A stretch of 64,000 bases of DNA from Anniella stebbinsi. Lineage: Eukaryota > Chordata > Lepidosauria > Squamata > Anniellidae. The position numbers and the translations under genes are program-made. Location: assembly GCA_029215795.1 (NCBI GenBank), contig JARDYH010000007.1, positions 17,581,763 to 17,645,762 of the forward strand. Direction: 5' to 3'. The notes beneath the pieces were generated by a model. That model was not told the origin of the DNA. It saw only the letters and a program-made list of their open reading frames with translations, and did not search any database. Shown piece after piece: positions 1 to 10,400 of this stretch. Each line of letters starts with the position of its first letter. The first letter of the stretch is position 1.

Positions 1-825
1 ATCATCATCATTATTATTATTTACATTTATATACCGCCCCATAGCCGAAGCTCTCTGGGCGGTTTACAAAAATTAAAAGATTGAACATTAAAAAGTCAAT
101 ATACAAAATTTAAAACCATAAAACAGCTGATATTTAAAACATTTTAAACTTTTAACCCTGGCCACAAAGTCAGTTAAAATCTCAACTTAAGCTGTTAGAA
201 TGCCTGGGAGAAAATAAAAGTTTTGACCTGGCGCTGAAAAGATAACAGTATTGGCGCCAGGCGGGTCTCATCGGGGAGATCATTCCACAATTGGGGGGCC
301 ACCACAGGGAAGGCCCTCTCCCTTGTTGCTGTCCTCCGAGCTTCCCTCGGAGTAGGCACCCGAAGGAGGATCTTTGATGTTGAGTGTAGTGTACGGGTAG
401 GTTCATGTCGGAAAGGCATTCCATCAGGTATTGTGGTCCCAAACCGTGTAAGGCTTTATAGGTTAAAACCTGCACCTTGAATCGGGCTCGGAAACATACA
501 GGCAGCCAATGCTAGTGGGCCAGAATCAGTCTTATATGTTCGAACCTTCTGGTCCCTGTTACCAATCTGGCTGCTGCATTTGGCACAAGCTGCAGCTTCC
601 AAACCGCCTTCAAAGGCAGCCCCACGTAGAGTGCATTGCAGTAGTCTAACTTGGAGATTACCAGAGCATAGACAACTGAAGCTGGGTTATCCCTGTCCAG
701 ATAGGGGCATAGCTGGGCCACCAGCCAAAGTTGGTAGAAGGCACTCCATGCCACCGAGGCCACCTGAGCCTCAAGTGACAGAGATGGTTCTAGGAGAACC
801 CCCAAGCTACGAACTAACCATCTAA
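1..825 (-). mobile_element. LINE 3' fragment (CR1/L2/L3-like)
   Basis: The 3' end of a non-LTR retrotransposon in reverse orientation. The first 60 bases are its tail: (ATC/ATT)n, then the conserved hairpin-like 3' terminus 'cgaagctctctgggcggttt' (reverse complement). Upstream, the minus strand reads broken RT C-terminal text such as [16 protein letters not shown] and NAAARLVTGTRR, which is typical of this LINE group. It is frameshifted and 5' truncated. The family is the same as the longer copy at 13191-16250; assignment to CR1/L2/L3 rests on motif memory, not a search. Confidence 0.8.
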
Positions 826-1383
826 CCATTTTCCAAATGTTGTGGCGAATTGTCTGTTGGTAAATAGCATTATCAGTGCCTAATTTTGTATCATTGGTTG
901 TTTTGTGTTTCTTGGTTCTGTGCATGATGTCCGTGTGCACAAATAACGTGTTCACCTTTTTTCTTATTTAATAGGCCTTATTTTCAAATTATTTCATGCC
1001 ACATAGCTAATTCTTCCCTTTTGCGGAAGAAAATTCCAGTGTATTTAAGCAAAACTGATGACTGATAATTCAAGATGTAACATTTAATTAATAACTTTTA
1101 CTTTACCAATGTAAAAGTACAGCATTATGCGTAAAATCCTCTTGTATTACTTATAAAGTGATCATGGTAATGTGCATCTGCTATAGTAATCTTGCATCTG
1201 TCAGCCCTTCCAAGGAAACAGCTAGTTGAGTCTGTTCCAAGTAGATGAATGATTCCCTTTTCTTCCTTCAGCCACGAATTGCCCCAGCTTTGAAATTGGA
1301 AAAAAGGGCATTCTGTGGCTTCTGATTCTAAGGTTGTTGTAAGATGCACACTTTATCTGAGGGTTGTTTTTGTTCTTTGTTAG
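826..1383 (+). other. TDRD12 intron, no further feature seen
   Basis: AT-rich sequence between the LINE fragment and the first visible TDRD12 exon. No exon, hairpin or known repeat was recognised on either strand. Confidence 0.5.
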
Positions 1384-1476
1384 GTTACTAGATACATTCA
1401 TCACAAGATCAGAGGAAAAATGCATGAAGCAAAAATAGTACTTGCCCTGGGGAACACAATTTGGGTGGATCCAGTG
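1384..1476 (+). CDS. TDRD12: TDRD12 exon, tudor domain part 1
   Basis: Phase 0 to phase 0, 31 codons, between a TTAG acceptor and a GTGGTAAGT donor. It encodes the beta-strand text [10 protein letters not shown], typical of the extended tudor fold of TDRD12. It is open throughout and continues into 2828 with no phase change. Confidence 0.88.
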
Positions 1477-4400
1477 GTAAGTAATACAGTGTTAAACTTT
1501 CGATGATGCTGAGAAATTTGTCATTGCTTTTGAAGGTAGCATGGAATACTTGGGCAGGTGGTTTCTTCAGTATAATAGGTGTGTTTCTACACTGCAACTC
1601 TAGATCTTGACCAACGCTTAAATCAAATGCCTCCAGTTTTGGTCTCTATATTGTCCTCTTCTATCTGGGGATCTAAGAACCGTGAGAAGGATTATACATT
1701 AAAGGTTTGTTTAGAAGTGGCCAATACTAAAAAATTGCATCTTGTATTTTAGCAATGTAATTGATTAAAACAAATTATGGTATCTCACAGATGTCCACAT
1801 TTGGTGGAATCTGTCCCATGTGTGTTTTGTGGATTGTCCAGCATTAGTTCTGGCAACTGCTCACAGACAACTCGATGTTGTTGTTTTTCCAGTGTGTAAA
1901 AATATATGCAAAAAAATCTGTTAGAGGTGTTACTTCAATATAAATATTTTATGTTATGACGTAACATTATTTCCATTCCATTCAACTTTCCCGGCATATA
2001 CATTTCCGTAATTTTCAGAATGGCATGTGTCTCAGCATAAACTATACATTTGGTTAATTATGGGAAATTAATAAATGGTCCAAAAGTCTGTAGACTCCTC
2101 ATGGCCTAATGATCCGCTATAGATTCTGCGGCTCAGATTCTTTGAAATCCCAAATCTCAGTATATGTGATTATTTTGACATGTTTTAAATCAAAGAAAAT
2201 GTCTTTCAACTACAGGTTTTAACAATTATTTGGGAAATCTCCTAAAACGTTTGGCTTGCTAGTCTTTTAGGAAAGCATCACTGGCACAAAACACTTCATA
2301 GTGGACAGGTCTGATATTAATAATCACTACAACTCTACATCTTTATTAGTTATTAGTACATGGATAATTTGCATACTTGACCCAGTTGAAGTTTTCAGCC
2401 TTAACTAGTTTCCCAATTATAACAGAAATACATTGTGTGTAATTAGATATGTGCAAATCGGGTTTTTTTTTCATATTTTATGTAAGCATGTTGAGCTATT
2501 GATTGTACTGGTAAGGACATTTGTCCTGGTTATCAGCTATGAGAAAGGTGTCCAACTGCCATGTCCATCTCCTGTTGGCCAGACATTGCTTAATAACTGT
2601 TGCTTCCAGTCAAGCTGGCCTTCTTGCCATAGCTAAGGTATCATCTCCAGTTGATACTTGCAGTAGTGAGGAGACTGGAGAGGAGGATAAGAAAAATAAT
2701 CTTAAATATTGTGGTGAGAACTTGGAGGGTGGGGGAGAAGCTGTGGGAAAACTAACAGTATGGGGCAGCAGAGAGTAGGACCTACAGTGTAAAAGCAAAT
2801 ACTATTTTTTTCTAATTTAAATGCCAGGTGAGAATCACCAGACTTCAAGATTTGAAAACCTCTATCAATGAATACAATATTCGCTCTGAGATCCTGTCTA
2901 CTGGCATGGGAGTTGCCAACCCTGAACACACACATGAACTCCAGAGTTTATTTAGAGATGCTAAAATAGGACATGAGAAAAAAGACTTGACTGCAATGTA
3001 AGGGAATAACCTTGATTTCTTGTTTTGATTTTATTTTGTTTACAAAAATAAGCTTTCTGGCTAAATAGGTATGTGCATTGGGAGGTGTAATATAGGTGGC
3101 GAAAAAACTGTAGAAGCCAGGGTTCCATTCTCCGTAATCTTACGATACTAAAAACTAACATCATTTGTATATCAATTGTGGTAGCCTTGATGAGAAGGAT
3201 GTTGAAGTAACTTTGTCTGGGGTTAATATGTCACAAAAGGTCTCATAGAGTTAGATACTTAGTTAAGGACAAAAGGGTTTCCTATCCTGATGTCCTGTTT
3301 TTAGGCGGCTTTCACTTTCACCTCCATTGCAGGAAACAAGTAGTGAGCATTTACTCTGAGAACTTTTTAATGGGTTAAGTTCCACAGTTGTGTGGAATGT
3401 CTTGCTTGTGATGTGTGGTTGGTTTTTATCATGTTGGGTTTTCCAGTTCATTTCTAGGACAGATTAACCAGAGAGAGAGGGAGCAGCTTCCTTCCCCAAT
3501 GAGTCCATGACCAACGTCTTTACTACATAAGCATCCTTTTTAGAACACGTTCATCTTTCATGCACACAGTCTTCCCTAGGCTTTATGCTTCAAAAAATAA
3601 GAATTCCACAGAATGTGTTTGAGCCTAAATCTGCCTTTTATTGGCTGTAGACAGATCATCCAGTGTTTGGACCACTGACCATCCAACAAGCAAAAAGGAG
3701 ATATTGAAGTTCTTGCTTCTAAAGGAAGTGTACAATAATAATACTCCCCCCCCCCCCCCCCCGGTTTCAGAATACATACTCTGAAGTGTGGAACAAGTGA
3801 GGAGGCTACATCTGCTTCACAAAGCCTCTTGTACCAGGCTACTGTCAATTCACAGACCACTGAACAGGTCATTTCCCATGTACAGAATGCACAAAATGGT
3901 GATGCCGTTACCAATGACAGTTACTCTCAAATAACTTTGCAAGATAATTGTAGTAAGTATGCTGTGATATCATTGAACACATTTTAAATATTATCTTGCT
4001 TTTCTTTGTGTAAATCTTTAACATAGCTTTCTCTCATATTTGCTATGTCTAGTTCCTGTATGCCAGAAAATGTGTTTATACATCAAACATATCAGCAACA
4101 CATTAAACTCCTGCAATTAAAATGCTATAGTTACATAATTGGAACATTTTTGGTTACAAAAAGTATAATATGTTTAGCCCAGGTTTCAAATGATTACTGT
4201 GTGAAACACACTGGGCATGGGGTGGGAATTGGGTGCTTCATTTTTCTACAAATGGACTTTCTAGTGCTATATACGAATGTAACATTTCCTGGCAGTACTT
4301 TGCTATTTTTAAATGCCATTGGACAGCATTTATTTAGATATTAGGTTTAGTCTCTGACAAGGACTCAGGAAGGTAACGTTATGTTGATAGTCATTAGTTT

Positions 4401-7400
4401 GATGTTTGATTATTTTTATTAGCTGAGGGAAGCAATGCCATTCCACTAGCCCTGCTGAAGACCACCCAACGAAAGCTGCTGTTCCTTCAAACTATCACCA
4501 TCAGCATCCATTCTGCCAGGCTGTACTGTGGGAGACGAGAGAAGAAAGCAGGGCCATTCCACCAGCCCCCCTTTCCCCCCTTCCCTCCCCCTTCCTTTTT
4601 CCTTGTAAGTTAGCTGTTGTAGATTACAAGCTTGCAGACAAGGACGGTCTTGTCTTACAGATTATACACAAGGTGCTTTGGGAGCCATTTTGGCTAAGGA
4701 GGGAGGATACAGATACCTAAATAAATGAACATTACTGCATGGTGACCTAATTCCTGAGGGCTGTCAATTTAATTTGGAAGAGCAACAAAAGACAAATGGA
4801 GTCACCTTCTGGTTTTTACCCTTGGAATTGACAGCTGTACCAAAACATCTTCCCTAGGCATCCTCTTTTCCTCCCTTCCCCGCTCTTCACCATCCATCAC
4901 CCTGGGGGGTTCTTCCCATTCACTACCACGCTTATTGTTTCCCCTGCAAATCCATCTCTTTCTTATCCCAAACATGAAGAAAGTGATCTGTGGGCTGACA
5001 AAGCACTTCTAATCAACAAGATGAAGCTGAGACATCAAATGTGCAATTTACTGATTGCTCCGCAGCTTTCTTGAAGTATTATTGCAATATGTGCCATGTA
5101 AAATTATCTTGTTTTTATCCCCTAATCTAGATGAAATGGCCCAAAGGAAAAAAGCAGACGAATCTTTTCAGCCTTTTCAGGAATGGTATCAGAATTTACT
5201 TCATTGGACTTATAGCCTCCCCATACCAAGACTCAGGGCGGGTAGTAATATTTTTCGTACTTTATCCTTCCCCTGGCCACTGAACAGCAGTTTTACTCTG
5301 CTTCTGGTAGATATAAACTTGTGGGTTTTGTCAAGTCTTAAGGGAAAAATAATTTATTTGAAGCATTTATACCCCCCACTTCTGATGGAAAGGTTCCCAG
5401 AGCAGCTAAAAGATCAATAAAAAACTAGGCTTCTACCTTGTTTGCTCTTTTCCCTCCTTCCATATGTAATGTTCATATTCTTTTTTTCATGGGTGTTGAG
5501 TCCTAGCCCTGTAGTCAGCCAGATGCTCCCAAGAAGCTCACAAGCAGGGCACGACAGAGAGAGCGATCCGCAATTTGCCCCATCATCTGATAGTCAGAGG
5601 TATACTGGTTCTGAACTGAAGGTTCCATTTTGGCTATCATTTTCGTTATTACTGTGCATTTACTATTTGGCAATATTACAATACAACCTACCCGGTCCCT
5701 GAGGTCAGTTTCAGAGACTCTTCTCTGTGTGCCCCTTCTGAGAGAAGGCCGTTTGGGGATGGGCCTTTTCTGTGACATCTCCCCAAAGAGGCTTGACTGG
5801 CATTGACACTGCCATCATTTCAGTACCAGGCAGAGACCTACTTATATTCCTAGGCATTTGAACATTAGTTATAGTCTAATTGCTGTGGGTTGTGTTTATG
5901 GTATTCATTTTAGGCTGGGAGGGGGTTTTGTGTATTGTGAAGGAATGCTTTCTGTATTGGATTGTTTTTAGATTGCTTTATGCTGTTTATTTTTATTTGT
6001 ATCACTGTGCTGATTATGGTTTCTATTGTTTTTGGGGGAGTATTTTTTTCTATTAATTATGGATTTCTGTATAAGCTGCTTCGAGATTGCTTTTTGTGGT
6101 GGGAAGTGATGCATAAATTTCATAACTAATAGTTCTTCTTCGTGGTCTCTGTGCATCACATATATGGGCTCGCGCCGGCGCCGAGCTCGCTTCGGGAAAC
6201 TTCTATCTAGCTAGGATTCTTGGCGGGAACCCCTCCCCCCACCGTCCTACTGCGCATGCTCGGGGTCCCGCCTACCTCAGTTCTTCTTCGACCGCTTAGC
6301 TGAACGCCTCGCGGGAGACTTCCTCCTCTGTCGGAGACCTGTAAGAAGACGAAAAAAACCTTAATTTTACTCTTATCTTCTTGTTAGTTAATTAGCTAGG
6401 TTTTAGGGTAATTAGTAAAAAAAAAAAAACAGTTTGAATTAGATAAGTTTTTGCTTAGATAGTTTTCTCTGCGGCCTATGGCGCAGACCGCGCTCTTCAA
6501 GCGCTGCTCTGGCTGCCGCGCCAAACTAGCCCTTACGGACGGACATTCGCTCTGCCTGGGTTGTTTGGGGGAAGGCCATATTACCGAATCCTGTTCCCAC
6601 TGCATGAAATTTTCAAGGCAGACCAGGAGAAACAGAGCCGACCGATTGCGCAGCCTGCTTTGGAGTAAAGCCCTCTCCGCCATTGACCGTCCGAGTACTG
6701 GCCGCATGGAACCGAGGCCAGCACCCTCTGGGGAGCGAGGGCTATCGCCCAACGTACGCTCACGCCCAGCAACTCCTGACTTGTCCTCCTTTCGGACCAC
6801 AGTTCAGGCATCGTTGCCGTCATCTTCCCCTCCTCCTAAGCAAAAGAAGGGGAAAACGGCAAAAAAGTCGAAGCATTCATCGACTTCGACGAAAACATTG
6901 AAAACAAGGCCATCGACGTCGACGGGACCATCGACATCGAAGCCTTCGATACCGAAGAAACTCTCATCTGCATCACTCAACCCGATGAGCACCGCGCTAC
7001 CGAAACAGCCTTCATCGGTACCGGCCTCGTTACCAAAGAAGTCTTCATCGGTACCGGCCTCGTTACCGTCGGCGTCCAAAGCATCCAAGCCACGGAAGCG
7101 CCCCTCATCGCTGCCGATGGACCAGCCTTCGGGGTCGAAGCGTCGCTCTCCATCGCACACGCAACCCCTGCCAGGCCATTCGACTCCGATTATGTCACCA
7201 ACCCGGCCATCTTCGCTGCCGTCGCCGGTACCGACAGGACCGCCTTCGCCGGACATCCTCCCTTTCGGCTCGGACGTCATCGTCGTCGACGAGGAATACT
7301 CCGACCCCACCGGTACCGAGGCTTCGGTACCAATGCGCCATCGTCGATCGCGCTCCGCCTCCCGGGCCTGGGACCGCGGCTCGGATCTCTCCCACGACAT

Positions 7401-10400
7401 GCCTCCACCAGTACCACCTCGCCGTACGGCGTCACTCCTCCCGGCACCGGCGCGTCGCCGCAATCAGTCGCAAGTCTCCTCGGTACCAGAACAATCCGTC
7501 GTCTCTCGGTACCGACGCTCGCTACCATCGCCGTCCTTGGACGACTACGAGTCAGACCCGTCCTCAATCCTGTCGCCTGCTCCATCAATGCCATCTCCGA
7601 CAGAGGACGTCGCTACTGAAGAGGGAGCCTCTCCAACCATGGAATTAGGAGGTTTCAATGAGCAGATGCTCCGGCTCGCTCAATCACTTGGGATAGACGT
7701 CCAACAGCCCGAGGAAGAGGAAGGGGATATTTACGACGTCATGAGGACTGAGCCAACCCCTCAATTGACGCTCCCATTGGTCCCTACATTGCTAAAGACA
7801 GCCAAACAATCTTGGTCCAATCCAGCGACACTACCTCCCACCTCGAAACGGCTTGACGCCCTTTACAAGGTGAAGGAAACGGAGGCCCCGTTCCTGGCCA
7901 CCCACCCTAAGCCAAACTCCATTGTGGTGGAGGCCTCCCAAGGAAAGTCTGGTCGATCTCATGCAGCCCCTGTTGACAAAGAGGGCCGCAAACTCGACTC
8001 TTTTGGGAGAAGGATATACTCTTCGGCAGCCCTGGTGATGAAAACATCTAACTATCAGGCCATGATGGCCAGGTATCAGTTGTTTCTCTGGCAAAAAATC
8101 TCCAACCTGACTGATTACCTGCCAGACGACCAGCGGGACCTGGCACGCGTCTTTCAGGCGGAGGCTGTCCGACTATCGAAACAGCAGATGACTACTGCAA
8201 GACACCAGGTGGATTCAGGCTCAAAGGCCATGATCGGGGCATGCGTGGCTATGCTCGGCTAATCTCCCGATTGAGACAAAGAACAGAATCGAAGATCTGC
8301 CCTTTGACGGGGAGGGGTTATTCAATACCCAAACCGATTCTACAATGGATACGATCCATAAGGCAAAGATGACCGCAAAAAAGATGGGGTTCAGCCAGCC
8401 TCCGGCGCAATCCTTCCGACCCCGGAAGTGGTACAGGCCGCTACCTTACCAACCGCGGCAGGGTCAGGATCGTGGTCAACGCTACCAGCAACCGAGTACA
8501 TCGACATCTTACCAGCACAAGTCCGCTCCTCGGTACGCCCAATCTCGCTCAAAGCAGGCCCAGCCTCAAAAACGCCGTCTTTGACTTACCCCGACGGGTC
8601 TCCATTCTGTCATTAAACAGGCTCCAGCCCTTTTACCATACTTGGGCTTCCATCACCACCGACCGCTGGGTTCTCCAAATCATTCAACGCGGTTACGCAA
8701 TAGACTTCGAAGTCCTTCCTCCTCTAGGCACTGTGAAAACCACGCCCCCATCAAATACACTGCGTCAGGAAACACAGGCCTTGTTGAACAAAGGCGCGAT
8801 CATAGCTGTTCCAACGCATCAGGCAAGCCACGGGTTTTACTCCCGTTATGTCACAGTGCACAAGAAGGACGGGGGACTTCGTCCTATTATGGATCTCCGG
8901 AGTCTGAACAAATTTATCAGACCCCAAAAATTTCGCATGATCACGCTCTCTACCATCCTGCCACTCCTCAGACGAGGCAGTTGGTTTACGCTGATCGACC
9001 TCAAGGATGCCTACTTCCACATAGCCATCCTCGACGAACATCAAAAATACCTCCGGTTCGCCATCGGGTCGCACATCTACCAATTCGTGGTCCTCCCATT
9101 CGGACTAAAAACAGCCCCAAGAGTGTTTACCAAGTGCATGGCAATTGTTTGTGCACACCTTCGATCCATCAACATAGAGGTCTATCCTTACCTGGACGAC
9201 TGGCTAGTCGTCTCTCCCACTCGTCACCAAGCAATCGCAGACGTCAATACCGTGGAGTCCATCCTCTCCTCCTTAGGCCTGCAGATAAATTACGAAAAGT
9301 CAGTTTTTCAACCTGCCACAGCACTTCAGTTCATCGGAGTCCATCTCGACTCCTCTGCCGCACGAGCCTTCCTCCCCCAAGACAGATTGGAGACCCTACG
9401 GCACCTAGCGGCCAGACTGAGTACCCGACCACGGGCAACAGCCCTCACTATATTACGACTCCTGGGACTTATGGCGGCGGCCATCTTCGTGGTCAGATGG
9501 GCACGACTAAGAATGCGCCCTCTCCAGCAACTCCTATTGAGCCACTATACGCCATTACAGGACCCACGCAAGCTAATACTTACCATTCCGCACCACATCC
9601 AACGTTCGCTCCTCTGGTGGTCACATCCGCAAAACCTGTCGCAGGGACTGCCTTTCGTCGATTCCGGTCCCTCCAGGATCGTCACGACCGACGCATCGCT
9701 GCAAGGCTGGGGGGCACACCTGGACGATCTGTTCATACAGGGAAAATGGTCACATTCAGAGAGTTCCCTACACATAAACAAGCTAGAGCTCCTCGCTGTC
9801 AAGAAAGCCCTGCGGGCTTTCCTCCCCCAGCTACGGGGACATCATGTGAGAGTGCTCTCAGACAACACATCCGTGGTGTGGTACATCAACAAGGAAGGGG
9901 GCACCCGGTCCCCGCGCCTGCTTCACCTCACCATGGACATTTTACACTGGACGATCACAAAAAACATACGGCTCTCAGCTCTACATATAGCAGGGACAGA
10001 CAACGTCATGGCGGACGAATTAAGCCGATCCTTCAAAGACACCCACGAGTGGGAATTAGCCCCTCGTGTTCTGGATCGTCTCTTTGCCCGTTGGGGCACG
10101 CCGGAGATCGACATTTTTGCAACCCCAGGCAACAGCGTCTGCCGGGCTTATTGCTCCAGGGCAGGCATCGGTCGCGACTCCTTAGGAGACGCCTTCCTAT
10201 GGGACTGGTCGCAGGGCCTTCTTTACATGTTTCCTCCAATTCCCCTGATAGCGAAAACAGTCACACGAATTCGACGCCATCAAGCCAATGCGATCCTGGT
10301 TGCACCGTGGTGGCCGCGCCAAGCATGGTTCACGCCTCTACGCAGACTAGCGGGCCACCGAATTTGGCGTCTTCCAGCCTTTCCGGACCTTCTCTCCAGG

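Noticed and set aside
4429..4615. Possible extra TDRD12 exon
   Set aside because: Acceptor-like site and open phase, but the text becomes low complexity (Pro/Phe runs) and no exon is needed for phase once 5131-5185 is used.
6804..7463. 219-codon minus-strand open frame in DIRS gag
   Set aside because: Antisense of the repetitive Ser/Pro region; composition explains the openness.
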